DNA from: Xenopus tropicalis
Lineage: Eukaryota > Chordata > Amphibia > Anura > Pipidae
DNA length: 64,000 nt
Direction of reading: 5' to 3'
Assembly: GCF_000004195.4 (NCBI RefSeq)
Contig: NC_030681.2
Coordinates: forward strand, 139,930,006 to 139,994,005
The notes beneath the pieces were generated by a model. It was not told the DNA's origin, made no database searches, and saw nothing but the letters and a program-made list of their open reading frames with translations. The position numbers and the translations under genes were made by a program. Below are positions 24,060 through 35,217 of this stretch, one piece after another (position 1 is the first letter of the stretch; the number at the start of each line of letters is the position of its first letter).

Positions 24060-24976
24060 TGTCAACAACATTGTGCCCATTATAACTAAGTTCTGTTGGT
24101 CTTGGTAATGCTGTTTGTACATGGATAGAAAACTGGCTAATGGATTGTGGGCCGGATTCATAGTGGGGTTCCACAGGGTACTGTATTGGTTTCATCTTTA
24201 TTGAATTAATGTTTCAGTGTTTGCAGATTACACAAAAACATGCTGGCCAATTAATTCCAGAGAGACTGTCAATGGTTGTATAGATGGTGGTAAATTGGAT
24301 TCAGTGTTAAATGTAATGTTATGCACCGGGATTTTAAAATATGCTAGCCACTTATACAATAAATGGGACTTTTTTGGGCAAACCCTTGATGTCCCTATGG
24401 GCACTGCTTGCTGTAGCAAACAATGCAACTCTACAACTGTAAGGTTTTGGGCTGTATTAAAAGGGGGTAGACTTGAGGGTGCATAGGAAAATTCTTCTTT
24501 CCCTTTGCAAAGCACTTGTAAGTGTTTGCAGTGTCTTGTAGTATTGGTTGGTTTCCAGTGCTCAAAAGTAATACAGGTATGGGATCTGTTATCCAGAATG
24601 CTCGGGACTTGGGGTTTTCCAGATAAGGGATCTTTCCGTATTTTGGATCTCCATAACTTAAGTCTGTTAAAAAACATTTAAAGTTTGAATAAACCCAATA
24701 GGGCTGTTCTGCCCCCAATAAGGGGTAATTATATCTTAGTTGGGATCAAGTACAGGTACTGTTTTATTATTACAGAGAAAAGGGAAATCATTTTATAAAA
24801 TTAAAATGATTTGCTTATAATGGGAGATGATGCTTTCTGGATAATGCATTTCCGGATAAGGGATCCCATACCTGTATTTATGAAATAGAGAAGTCCAAGG
24901 AAAAGCAACTAAGGTAGTAAAGGGTATGGAAGGTTTTGGTTATTAAGAAAGGATGGCCAAGTTTGGATTGTGTATA
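24060..24976 (+). pseudogene. Decayed CR1/L2-type LINE reverse transcriptase remnant
   Basis: Conceptual translation around 24172-24200 reads SGVPQGTVLV, the conserved RT motif that appears as SGVPQGSVLG in the intact LINE here. It is soon followed by FADYTK (about 24220-24237), a damaged FADDTK active-site motif whose second Asp is now Tyr. Further downstream TLDVPMGTACC and then GCTCAAAAGTA and GGTAGTAAAGGGTATGGAAG correspond to the LINE C-terminal region (WAPVLK and KLVKGME in the intact copy). It has frameshifts and lacks the 5' part. A foldback element (24574-24874) interrupts it. Confidence 0.7.
24574..24874. mobile_element. Foldback element of the 113-bp array family, single-unit copy
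   Basis: The ends CAGGTATGGGATCTG and GATCCCATACCTG are inverted, with flanking TA. It holds only one 113-bp unit. This is what a pre-expansion element would look like. It inserted in the LINE remnant. Confidence 0.9.
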
Positions 24977-24980
24977 TTAA

Positions 24981-25438
24981 AGAAGAAGGAAAGGTAAAAA
25001 CTAAGTAAGCTTTATCAGAAAGGTCTATGTAAATACAGCCATAAGCACTCACAGAAACGCTGCACTGAGTCCTCTGTCAAAAGAAACAGGATTTGTTGTC
25101 TTTTTGTTTTCCTGTGCCAGAGTCTGCACAGCTTTCTCCTCTCTCCCCTCTCCTGCTCTCCCTCCCTCAAGAATGCTAAGAACTCCCTCCCCCCTTAGGA
25201 ATGTGTGACCTGAGCCAATCAGCAGGAAGCTTCCTCATAGTCTTACACACTGAGCATGTTCACTGGTCTTCCAGGAGTGAGGCATTATGGGATCTTTACA
25301 CAGCTCAGCATTTTTTTTCCTATGAGGCTTCTGATCATCTGAAGGGGAGAAATATGGGGAGACTTAAGGACACTATTGAGGGAACTGAAGGTATGCCTGC
25401 AGCTTGAGATTAACTCTTTATTAGCCTTTCCTTCTCCT
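24981..25438. mobile_element. T2/Kolobok-type MITE
   Basis: TTAA flanks it at 24977-24980 and 25439-25442. The inner termini AGAAGAAGGAAAGG and CCTTTCCTTCTCCTT are inverted. TTAA duplication with TTAAAGGA-like ends is characteristic of the T2/Kolobok MITEs known in Xenopus. The interior has a pyrimidine-rich stretch (25120-25200) and no coding capacity. Confidence 0.78.
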
Positions 25439-25442
25439 TTAA

Positions 25443-26554
25443 GGAAGAGGTGCTTGGGGGGTTATGATCACTTCACCAGACCCTGAGATTATAAAAATGG
25501 GAGGCTAAAATAATGTTTGCAGTAAGAGATGTGAAGTTGCGAAATTCTGTCTTACTAATCGCTTCAGGCTGGGTACATTTAACAATTGGCCCTTGCTTAC
25601 TGTTATAAATTAGGATATTAGCACTCATTTAACAAACAGATAAATACAAACAACTGTAAATATGAAAATGTGTCCAGCCTCTATTTAGCAGAGCAGCTAC
25701 ACCTTAAAGACACTACCCCCCCATACCATCACTATGAAAATCAGCATGCTGTGAAATAAACCTCTTGTGTTGTGTTAAACAATAATAAATACTTGCGACA
25801 TTTAAAAATTGAGCATTGCTGATTTGTATTGTCCTATGAATAAATTTACCAGCCTCGGAAAAGAAATTTAATTCCAGTTGCATAATTTTTTACTCTGCGC
25901 CTTGTTAACTTTGACATCTCCCAAAAACAAATACCCATGGCTACGACGTATGTCTTCAAATCATTTCCGCCCTTACGTTTGCCCCGCTACGTGGAATATA
26001 CTTTGAGCGCTGTACAGCAGGCGTTAGAGACATGTAAACATCAGTTTATGCACATTACAATCAATAAATAAGTGAAACAAGCAGAGATATGGGCTCAGTT
26101 TTGCATGAAGCACAATAGTCTGATGGGAAAACAAACGATGCTTAATAATTGATGCCTTAAAGATGAATAATGTGAAGATGATGTAAATACATTTCAAAAT
26201 CAATGTGTAGGTTTTATCTTCCAAAACTAATTAAGCTTCTCAAGTTTCGGGGAAAAAAAAAAGGCATAATAATATATTGTGTGAATAATTCCTGAGATGA
26301 ATGTCGGAACAGCCCTCTTTACAGTTATTTATGTGCCCAAATACTTCCAGAGAATTTTTTTAGAAAGAAAGATTTAAGTTCTAATGATACTTCTTCTAAA
26401 GTTGGTTCAAAGTGCGCTTAAGCTTGCACTGTACTGTATCTCTGTATTCTCCCTGCAGTTTGTCCTTTCTGTTCTACAGTTTGTCAGGGGGAGGGACTTT
26501 GCCTTTTGCACAAAGGCGGAGTCACCCGTGCCCCAGTGCATAGTAACAAACCCC
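25443..26554. other. Unassigned, largely single-copy-looking sequence
   Basis: 25780-26330 is AT-rich, high-complexity sequence without a recognised repeat. No gene is seen. Confidence 0.35.
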
Positions 26555-27079
26555 ACCTGTTATCCTGGATACTTGGGACCAAGGGTATACTGGATAAGGG
26601 GTCTTTCCCTAATTTGGATCTGCTAAAAAATCAATAAAACATTAATAAACCCAATAGGATTGTTTTGCCTCCAATAAGGGGTAATTATATCTTAGTTGGG
26701 ATCAAGTACAGGTACTGTTTTATTATTACAGAGAAAAGGGAATCATTTAACCATTAAATAAACCCAATAGGGCTGTTCTGCCCCAATAAGGGGTAATTAT
26801 ATCTTAGTTGGGATCAAGTACAGGTACTGTTTTATTATTACAGAGAAAAGGGAATCATTTAACCATGAAATAAACCCAATAGGGCTGTTCTGCCCCCAAT
26901 AAGGGGTAATTATATATTAGTTGGGATCAAGTACAAGGTACTCTTTTATTATTACAGAGAAAAAGGAAATAATTTTAAAAATCTGAATTATTTTATTAAA
27001 ATGGAGTCTGTGGTAGACATGTTTTCTGTAATTTGGAGCTTTCTGGATAACGGGTTTCTGGATAATGGATCCCATACTG
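26555..27079. mobile_element. Foldback element with 113-bp internal tandem array
   Basis: This copy is in inverse orientation to that at 17749-18501, with about three units. The left terminus is worn (CACCTGTTATCCTGGAT). The right end is GGATAATGGATCCCATACTG. Confidence 0.82.
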
Positions 27080-27981
27080 TGTTAGAGCCAGCATTAAACA
27101 TAATTGTGCCCAAGGCAAGCCCTTAGTTTCATCTGCCCCCACCCATTCATTTCTCCCCTTTTGTGTCTCTTTCTCTCCTTCACCTTCCCCTAACTCTTCC
27201 CTCCAGTTGGCAACTTTCTTTATTCCCTCCGCCTCCTCACCTAGCCCCCCACTAGCCAACTCCTTTCTCCCACCTACCTTCCATGCTTGTACCTTCTGTA
27301 GGGCTGAGGTTAGAGGAGGCAGCAACGTTATGTGCCTAATGCCCCCCACTAGTATGCCCTAGGCACCTGCCTCTATTGCCTACCCTAGTTGGGGTCCTGT
27401 ACTGACCACATACATAAAAACACACATTAATGAAAAAAAAAATGGAAAAACCTGGGGATATTTTTATATTAAACATCTAATGCTGCAATTCGTTTAGAAG
27501 TGTCACTATCACTTTAAAAAATGTTTTAACAACTTATTCCAGTCTAGTTTAATGCACAGTTATGTGCTAGGGCTTAGCGGATATGAATGTAATAAATAAT
27601 TGCATGTGTTTGCATTTGTGTGTGTGCCTGGAGAGATAATACAGCCATTTATTTCGGCTCCTTTCAGAACACGAGCTAGAGCTGTGCATCGTTATGATAT
27701 TCATTTATAAATTTGGATCTTGCGATAAAAATTAATACATATGGGCTGTATGTGTGTCTTTGAAGTGAGAGCCAAACAGCGGCCACTGAACTGCATGGAA
27801 AGATTTTAATGCATTTTAATATTTCTCATTGTACCCACCTTCCATGGTTTTGATTAGTCTGAATTGTGAAATAAATTGAAGGGTTAGTCAAGAGGCTCTC
27901 AGATTCCATATTAGCGTGCAGAATTCTTAAGCAGATTGAAAGCAAGAGCACAATAAGTTTTTCGAGCGTTACAAATTCGTA
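27080..27981. other. Unassigned, largely single-copy-looking sequence
   Basis: 27120-27350 is C-rich and pyrimidine-rich on the plus strand. 27580-27960 is complex AT-rich sequence with several TAAT/ATTA words and no repeat match in the window. It could be a conserved non-coding element, but nothing here proves it. Confidence 0.35.
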
Positions 27982-28511
27982 GGGGCTGATTTACTTACCC
28001 ACGAACGGGTCGAAATGAGTCCAATTGCGTTTTTTTCGTAATGATCGTTATTTTGCGATTTTTTCGTATTTTTTGCGATTTTTTTCGGCTTCTTTACGAA
28101 TTTTTCGTTACCAATACGATTTTTGCGTAAAAACGTGAGTTTTTCGTAGCCATTACGAAAGTTGCGTAAAAAGTTGCGCTTTTTTCGTAGCGTTAAAACT
28201 TACGCGAAAAGTTGCGCCTTTTTCGTAGCGTTAAAACTTAAAAGGTGCAAAGTTTCGCGTAAGTTTTAACACTACGAAAAAAACGCAACTTTTTGCGCAA
28301 GTTTTAACGCTACGAAAAATCGCCAGATTTTACGCAACTTTCGTAATGGCTACGAAAAACTCACGTTTTTACGCAAAAATCGTATTGGTAACGAAAAATT
28401 CGTAAAGAAGCCGAAAAAATTGCAACAAATACGAAAAAGTCGCAAAATGTTCGTTTTCAAGTCGGAACTTTTCCAATTCGGGTCGGATTCGTGGGTTAGT
28501 AAATCAGCCCC
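27982..28511. mobile_element. Foldback MITE, long copy of the GGGGCTGATTTAC family
   Basis: The ends GGGGCTGATTTACTTACCC and GGGTTAGTAAATCAGCCCC are inverted with flanking TA. The whole 530 bp folds back on itself: TTTTTCGTAGC/GCTACGAAAAA and GTTAAAACTTACGC units mirror around about 28245. Confidence 0.88.
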
Positions 28512-28616
28512 TAAGTATAACCCGATGGATGAAGTATAAACTTTTAGTGTTCTGCAACTTTTCCTGGCAATGTCAAATCTGGCATGTTATAATACCCTTT
28601 TATAAACGAAGGGGCC

Positions 28617-28795
28617 TATTTATTATGCTGTGTAAAATTAAATTCGCTGAAAAAACGGTGTAAAAAGCTGTGTAAAATAAGTGAAGTTTGCCGTACGAAC
28701 GCCAGATTTTATGCCACTATTTTCTATAAATTCCTGCGGAAGAAAAAACGCCTTATTTTATGCTGTTTTTTTACACGCCAAAACCCCTAAATATT
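28617..28795. repeat. AT-rich foldback fragment
   Basis: Its start GGGGCCTATTTATTATGC and the TTTTTACACGCC near its end suggest a diverged MITE. I cannot match the ends well. Confidence 0.3.
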
Positions 28796-28814
28796 GTCTT
28801 TTATAGTCACAGAG

Positions 28815-28925
28815 TTAATGAGTTTTGGGTTGAAAAAATACAATAGCCATAAAGTTCAACCCTTCCAAATTACCTCCAGTGCACATATATACACACACAC
28901 ACTCATACCTATACAGACCTATCTA
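28815..28925 (-). mobile_element. CR1/L2-type LINE tail fragment, reverse orientation
   Basis: The AAAGTTCAACCCTTCC segment is the complement of GGTTGAACTTGATGG-like sequence near the 3' end of the intact LINE (47148-47163). It is followed by CATACCTATACAGACC-type microsatellite-like sequence. It adjoins the Penelope-like remnant. Confidence 0.4.
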
Positions 28926-29701
28926 TACACTCACACATATAGCCCCCCTCGGGGGCTAAATGAAATGCAATCATTATCATGTTTTTTGTGAGGCGTATCG
29001 GGTTCCTTAAGATTTCTCATGAATTATGTGATGGCTCAATAAGAGCATCTTATTGAAATATATTTGTTTTGATCATGAGATGTTTTTGACCTTTAGAGAT
29101 TGTCGTAACTATCAGGGTTTCTTTTTAGTAGGGGTTTGTGAATGGCAGTTGGTTGCGAGGGGACTTTGAATACTATAGGTAATCCAGTGGGGATTTATAA
29201 ACTTAGATCCCTTGATATAAAATTATTTTAATCCTATTTTGGCTGGTAAGCTCTTTCTCCTCTGGGTAGCCCCTGACTAATTATGATGCTTATGTGATTG
29301 TGAAACTCTTGAATATTTACGTATGACCTCTCTTTGTTTTAATCACTATTCACTTTTTAATCATGTTTTTTACTAATATGAGGGAAACACTATGATAGAT
29401 AGGTATATAAATTAGCACTGTTATCTCCCCTTTAGATGGGAGGGCATGAATTTAGATATATTATCATGCTTAATTGGGTATGTATAATGATTGGTTGTAT
29501 GCACTATTTAAACACCGTGGTCACTTCTGGGTACTATCCTGACGACGGTCCCTTGTGGATCGAAACGCGTCGAGTGTGGAGCAATAAAACTTTTTTGATA
29601 TTTTTGAACAATTGGAGCCGTGAGTGCTTTCTGCTGCAGCTATGTGAATATTTTTGGTGAGCACCCGGCGCGTGGTTTGCGATTGGTGAGTGCCGTCATT
29701 G

Positions 29702-29703
<2 letters not shown>
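28926..29703 (+). mobile_element. Penelope-like element, 5'-truncated, with hammerhead-like motif
   Basis: The open frame ending at 28991 finishes with PRGLNEMQSLSCFL and a stop. This resembles the GLNE...FL C-terminal end of Penelope-like element (PLE) endonuclease/RT proteins as I recall them. Everything upstream (RT and most of the GIY-YIG nuclease) is missing. About 540 bp of 3' sequence follow, then a hammerhead-like motif at 29539-29580, AATAAA at 29582, and the element ends at a TA microsatellite (29704). PLEs are known to carry minimal hammerheads in their terminal repeats, so the order C-terminus, UTR, ribozyme, poly(A)-like signal fits that class. Confidence 0.55.
29534..29580 (+). 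ncRNA. Hammerhead-ribozyme-like motif (type I, minimal)
   Basis: CTGACGA (29539-29545) is followed by one extra base and then helix II, GGTCC (29547-29551) paired with GGATC (29557-29561) over the loop CTTGT. GAAA follows at 29562-29565. ACGCGT (29565-29570) is self-complementary and would form helix III between two molecules. The predicted cleavage position is after C29571 in GTC. Helix I is short and interrupted (CT/GA next to the core, then mismatches). All invariant core bases (CTGA, GA, GAAA) are present. Activity is not shown. Confidence 0.6.
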
Positions 29704-29746
<43 letters not shown>

Positions 29747-29754
29747 ATATATAT
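29704..29754. repeat. TA microsatellite
   Basis: A run of TA dinucleotides with one phase change, abutting the 3' end of the Penelope-like remnant. Confidence 0.97.
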
Positions 29755-31190
29755 ACACATACTTGTACTAATTGTAGATCCAAGGATCAGAATCGCCTTG
29801 GATATTATGTTGTCGTATAGACATTAATGGAGTTTACCATCACAACGTAACATAACAGAATTCTACAGCCTCGCTGCTTTCACCAATGGAAATTCTGTTC
29901 TTCAAGTCTAAAGGGATGGCCTCTTGTTCTCTTTTTATAATAATTATTATTCTTTATAGATATATTACCAACATACTCTACAAGTAGGTTAATCATTCAC
30001 ATCAGTCCATCGGTGGAGCTTACTATCCAATGTTACACATGATTTTCAGTTTCATCCCATTACCCTGCCAATAGGATTTTGGACTGAAGGATGAAAGAAG
30101 TGCCCTGATCATATTTAAACCTAAACCCAGTCATTAATGCTAACAACTGCCCACATATATCTGTGTATATATAAAGGCATACAATGAGAAAAAAACACCT
30201 TCATAGCTCCCAGGGCCCATCAAAAACCACTGAAGAGAGTTATTAATTTAAAAGAATCACACACAGTTGTATTTGGAGCACAATTGTATTCCAAAAAAGG
30301 GGGTTAACCCTATCTTGGAGATGGTTTGTTGAAAATATAGTAGATATCAAGCTTCAATGTTTTATTGGCTGCACATAGTTTACTAATTTTATTGCATCCC
30401 CATTGGCAGCATTTTGTTAGGTGAAACAGATCACAACTGCAACTAATATTCTATACAACAATTTTTCAATGACTTGTATCTGGATCAACCTTTGAACAAC
30501 AGATCCCCCAGGCGGACCCCTTGTTATACTTAGCTGAAAGCATGCTACTATTTTTCTGGTTTGGAAAAAACAAAGACAAATCCTCTCCAGTATGTTTGGG
30601 GAATCTCTAGTGCTCGGTACTTGAGGATGTCAGTATTGAAAAACAAATATTTGCATGTCGTTGAGTTCACATTTTTGCACATTAGTAAGGCCCAGTGGAA
30701 TTTTAGAAGTATCGAGTCTGGTCTGTGCTTGACAGAATCCATAAAGGCACACACACATCATGTATTCCAAGGGTCAAAGGTTTGGCCTTTAGTGACTCTG
30801 CCCCAATGTCTGGCTTTGAGTTATTCTTTTTTTATATTTAGACAAAATACAAGAAGTCATATTTCCACTGTGGTTAAGGTTTCTATACAGTGTTTGGATG
30901 GGAATAAGTAATTTGAAGAAAGCCGCAGAATGGACTTGAGCCAATGCCTTAAACAGCTTAGATAATGAGCCAATGTGACGAGCTTTCTCTGTTGCAAAAT
31001 CATTAAGGAGGTCAGTAGGTTCTGACTGAGAAGCACGTTAGTGTGAAGATGAATTAACATTCTTCCCTACTGTCAATTTCTGTTATATTAATTTTCTATG
31101 TAACTAAATATCATTTCTCTATGAGAAAAAGTCAGGAGAGGATGAGTCTTTTATAAAGAAAATGAAAAAAAAAACAGAATCATAAATATA
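29755..31190. other. Unassigned non-coding sequence
   Basis: No repeat family or gene is recognised. The overlapping short frames at 30548-30911 have no domain signature. Confidence 0.4.
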
Positions 31191-32147
31191 CACGTATGAG
31201 ACCTGTTATCCAGAATGCTCGGCACCTGGGGTTTTCTGGGTAAGGGATCTTTCTGTAATTTGGATCTTCATACCTTAAGTCTACTAAAAAATCAGTTAAA
31301 TGTTAATTAAATTCAGTAAGATAATCTTGTCTCAAATAAGGATTAATTATATCTTAGTTGGGATCAAGTACAGGTACTGTTTTATTATTACAGAGAAAAG
31401 GGAATCATTTAACCATTAAATAAACTCAATAGGGTTGTTCTGCCCCCAATAAGGGGTAATTATATCTTAGTTGGGATCAAGTACAGGTACTGTTTTATTA
31501 TTACAGAGAAAAGGGAATCATTTAACCATTAAATAAACTCAATAGGGTTGTTCTGCCCCCAATAAGGGGTAATTATATCTTAGTTGGGATCAAGTACAGG
31601 TACTGTTTTATTATTACAGAGAAAAGGGAATCATTTAACCATTAAATAAACTCAATAGGGTTGTTCTGCCCCCAATAAGGGGTAATTATATCTTAGTTGG
31701 GATCAAGTACAGGTACTGTTTTATTATTACAGAAAAAAGGAAATCATTTAAACATGAAATAAACCCAATAGGGCTGTTCTGCCCCCAATAAGGGGTAATT
31801 ATATCTTAGTTGGGATCAAGTACAGGTACTGTTTTATTATTACAGAGAAAAGGGAATCATTTAACCATGAAATAAACCCAATAGGGCTGTTCTGTCCCCA
31901 ATAAGGAGTAATTATATTTTAGTTGGGATCAAGTACAAGGTACTGTTTTATTACTACAGAGAAAAGGGAATCATTTAACCATGAAATAAACCCAATAGGG
32001 CTGTTCTGTCCCCAATAAGGGGTAATTATATTTTAGTTGGGATCAAGTACAAGGTACTGTTTTATTACTACAGAGAAAAGGGAACTCATTTCCCATATAT
32101 CTGAGCTTTCTGGATTACAAGTTTCCAGATAATGGATCCTATACCGG
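31191..32147. mobile_element. Foldback element with expanded 113-bp tandem array
   Basis: It has about seven units between worn ends (CACGTATGAGACCTG on the left, ATCCTATACCGG on the right). Several neighbouring units share the same private variant (AAACTCAATAGGGTTG, about 31420-31680). This points to recent local duplication of one unit. Confidence 0.88.
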
Positions 32148-32819
32148 TAGTAAAATAATACAAAGTAGAAATGGGATAGAACCACTAAAAGTAACAAAGA
32201 TGTTGAGACCAATTCTGCCAAGAGCATAAAACAGATGTGCAAAGAGTTACTTTTACTTATGCCAAACAGAAATAGTAGACAATAAAGGTGTAGCTGCCAC
32301 GGTCAAGTGCTTATTACAATTTGGTGACACGCACAGGCAAGATTAAGAATCGTTTGACTGCAACAAGCAGAATAACTCATTATAGCAATACTTTTCTCTT
32401 GGTATTCGATTTCACGTCCTGACAAATGTAATGCAATTTTATGCAAAGGGATTTCAGTAAAGTGTGTGCTATATAAACAATTACAATTTAAATGTATAAT
32501 TACATCAGAGACATTTGGCCCTCAGCACCAGAGATTGTAAATGGGAAGGTTTGCTCAAGGCATTAGTTGATATGATGACTGTAAAGTAAGGGAAAAGCTA
32601 TAAAAAACAAAGCACCAAAACACAAACTAACTTTTTTGGTGGATGTGGAGTAGAGTTGTGGCTCAGGGCCCAGCAAACAACCAGAAAATTCATGGCCCAG
32701 GCCTCTAAATTATCCTGGTGCTCTATCCTCTGGGGAAACAGCCCCCGCCCCGTGCGGAGTGAGCCAAGAAAAGTAGTTACCGGCACTCAAAGGTGAATGC
32801 AACAGAGAACTACTCTGTA
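32148..32819. other. Unassigned non-coding sequence
   Basis: No gene or repeat family is recognised. Confidence 0.4.
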
Positions 32820-32847
32820 GTGTTTATTGTGCCAAAAAAAAATCAAA

Positions 32848-32874
32848 GTTTTGGGGATGTGCACCTTCATCAGG
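32848..32874 (-). ncRNA. Decayed second hammerhead-like motif
   Basis: Read on the minus strand: CCTGATGA, AGGTGCACAT, CCCC, AAAAC. The CTGATGA core is intact and GG/CC could close a helix II, but GAAAC has become AAAAC. An AATAAA (minus strand, 32822-32827) follows. The copy in the opposite arm at about 33238-33257 keeps CCTGATGAAGGTGCACAT and then diverges. Confidence 0.4.
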
Positions 32875-33058
32875 CGAAACCACAGTCATATTAATCAACA
32901 AATGAATCAGTGGAACAAACAAACATTTATTGGTTCAATTTATAAAAAAAACCTTTCAAAAAATACAAACATACTATACCAAATGACAAACAGATGTCTC
33001 CCAGTGCCTCATGGTACCCATGCTCTGCCCTCCTAACGTGTTTCACACCATTGGTTGA

Positions 33059-33102
33059 CCTCCTCTGATAAAACACCCAATGGTGCGAAACGCGTTAGGA
33101 GG
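33059..33102 (+). ncRNA. Hammerhead-ribozyme-like motif with perfect helix I
   Basis: Helix I is perfect: CCTCCT (33059-33064) pairs with AGGAGG (33097-33102). The core reads CTGATAA (33065-33071), a G8-to-A change from CTGATGA that should abolish catalysis. Helix II is CACC (33074-33077) with GGTG (33082-33085) over CAAT. GAAA is at 33087-33090, and the self-complementary ACGCGT is at 33090-33095. The cleavage site would follow T33096 (GTT). I read this as an inactivated copy whose architecture is otherwise complete. The opposite-strand arm has a decayed partner (GAAACACGTTAGG read on the minus strand, 33032-33044). Confidence 0.62.
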
Positions 33103-33262
33103 GCAGAGTATGGGGACCATGAGGCACTGGGAGACATCTGTTTGTCGTTTGGTATAGTATGTTTGTATTTTTTGAAATGTTTTGTTATAATAAATGTTCT
33201 ACTGATTAATTAGTTGATTAATATGACTGTGGTTTCACCTGATGAAGGTGCACATGTATATA

Positions 33263-33794
33263 TTCAGGACCTATCAGTGGGATATAACTTAAGATTCACT
33301 TTCTCAGTCTAACAATAATTTTGCTGTGTAGTCACAACCAACCCTTGTTAAATAGGCTCGGAACCTCCCCACCCATATGCATAACCAATTAGAAAATTAG
33401 CCAGATTCTAAGGAAAGTCATGGATACATTCAATAATCCAAAACAATCCACAACATATTCTAGTATTTTTTACACTAATGGAAACAAAGCATGGATGGAA
33501 CAAAAAACAGATATAGATAGACTAGCCCTGATACAAAGGGTAATAAAAGTTTTCCCTGGGCAATTTTTATCAATCCATTTTCATGTTCAAGATATTTCAT
33601 AAAGGAAAGTAAAACATGTTTAGGGTTGGCATATTACATAAACCATACCATTCAAGGCTTACCCATTATCAACCATATATAGGAAAGTATTTAAATGGAT
33701 ATTATAGGTAACATGCTAAATTAAATTCTTTGTTGAGACCTTTAGGTACTTGTGTCTGTAATAACCAAATCCAAAAGGGCCCAGAAGGCCCACT
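33263..33794. other. Unassigned non-coding sequence
   Basis: No gene or repeat is recognised. A 60-codon frame at 33420-33602 has no family signature. Confidence 0.4.
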
Positions 33795-34060
33795 TTATCA
33801 TAGATCATAGCTCTTGTATTGTGTGATGATCCCTGGACTAGAATTCTCAATGTGTAGGAGCTAAAAGTGATGTCAGTGAGGAAAAACTATAGAAAACCGG
33901 AGGAAACACTAGGACATGTACTAGTTTCAATGCACGTTGGGGCCTATAATGGTGGTTAAGGGCCCAGCAAGACCAGTTTCTTATAGATCATAGCTCTTGT
34001 ATTGTGTGATTACCCCCTGCAAGATTCCTCAATGGGTAGGACCCAAAAGTGATGTCACTG
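33795..34060. repeat. Diverged direct duplication
   Basis: The words ATAGATCATAGCTCTTGTAT and AAAAGTGATGTCA appear in the same order at about 33799-33877 and 33979-34057. The unit is about 180 bp including a spacer. Confidence 0.75.
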
Positions 34061-35187
34061 GAGGTGTGGTCAAATAGATTCATATATGGCAACCTAAATA
34101 GCAAGGTTAATTCACTAGACTATGAAATAACCTCTATAAGCAAAAGGCATAGGTATCCCTGTGTATTAAACACAACTCAGCAGAAACACCTCAGTATACA
34201 GTGGGCCTTTGAAATCCGGAAAACATGAAATTGTTCCATATGCCAGTCACACAAAACTAATTCCGTGTATCTCGTTTCGGAAACTTTGCTTGTAAAAATC
34301 TGCAAATTGACAGTGAGTACAAGAAAACAATGTAAAAGTTCATGAAATAGAGCATTTTAGATCAAGACAAAGTTAATTTGTGCAGAAGCTAAACATATCT
34401 CTGTTGAGAGAACATTAATACCTAGAATCATCTTTGAAGGTCATAATCTCTGAAGTAGAATGCATTTAATGTTTTATTTATAAGCAGATTGCTAGGTTTG
34501 AAACATAATCCCGTTCCAGTAACTATGTTATTTATAAGAAAAATGAAAGTTCTGAAACCTGATTTTGTTTCAACGATTATGTTTCATTGCTCCATTTATT
34601 GGGAATATGTAACAGGATGTTTTTGTTTAAAGTGGTTTAAATAAAATGTAAAGGTATCCTATTTAGTGAAAGGGTTACTGCATGTGTATTGCCCCTTATG
34701 GTGCAGATAAATCGATGCACTAAAATACAATGAGTGATTCTCCACCAGCAGAGAAATGTTTGAGATATGCATGGCTGATCAATACATAAAATGTCACTCA
34801 TATTTTATGGGGACTCACTGTATGGCCATTCTATCGGCATTGTGTGTACTTGTCAGTGTGAATCAATGATGCCTACAATCCTGAGTCCTAGACATCAGAT
34901 CCACCAGAATTCTATTGCTCCCTGTGCCTATGAAAACATCCCTCCCCTATACCATGAAAATACTATGGCCATTCCAAAGTATTATGGTGTTATTCTGCAC
35001 ATTATGCCTTATTTGTAAAAAATGACAGTTGTTCAGCTTAATGTCCCTTTAGAATTAATATGTAGAGTAAAACAGTTTATGGAATCCCCAAAAGCATCAT
35101 TATAGTCTTCCCTCTTCCATCTCTGTGAGATTGTGGTTGGGTACAGTAAAACACTAAATTCTTACCCTTGACGCAAGTGCATGAAAC
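34061..35187. other. Unassigned non-coding sequence
   Basis: AT-rich, with no recognised repeat or gene. Confidence 0.4.
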
Positions 35188-35217
35188 CCATACATACATA
35201 CATACATACATACATAA
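35188..35217. repeat. TACA microsatellite
   Basis: About seven copies of the tetranucleotide CATA/TACA. A shorter run recurs at 36028-36052. Confidence 0.95.

Larger units (their letters stand above)
32820..33262. repeat. Inverted pair of hammerhead-bearing repeats
   Basis: The left arm (about 32853-33050) and right arm (about 33075-33255) are diverged inverted copies. Shared words are GATGTGCACCTTCATCAGG / CCTGATGAAGGTGCACAT, CCACAGTCATATTAATCAAC, ACATACTATACCAAATGAC and GTCTCCCAGTGCCTCATGG. Each arm carries a GAAAC-centred motif near the junction and a CCTGATGA motif about 175-190 bp away. A single-arm relative is at about 53600-53790. Inverted pairing of terminal repeats is known in Penelope-like elements. 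Confidence 0.7.

Noticed and set aside
29704..29754. YIYI-type ORFs across TA runs (also 37970-38043, 59521-59556 and 60397-60436)
   Set aside because: Dinucleotide repeats without stop codons; no coding evidence.
33238..33257. CCTGATGAAGGTGCACAT as a separate hammerhead
   Set aside because: No GAAA or closing helix follows; it is the truncated arm of the motif at 32848-32874.
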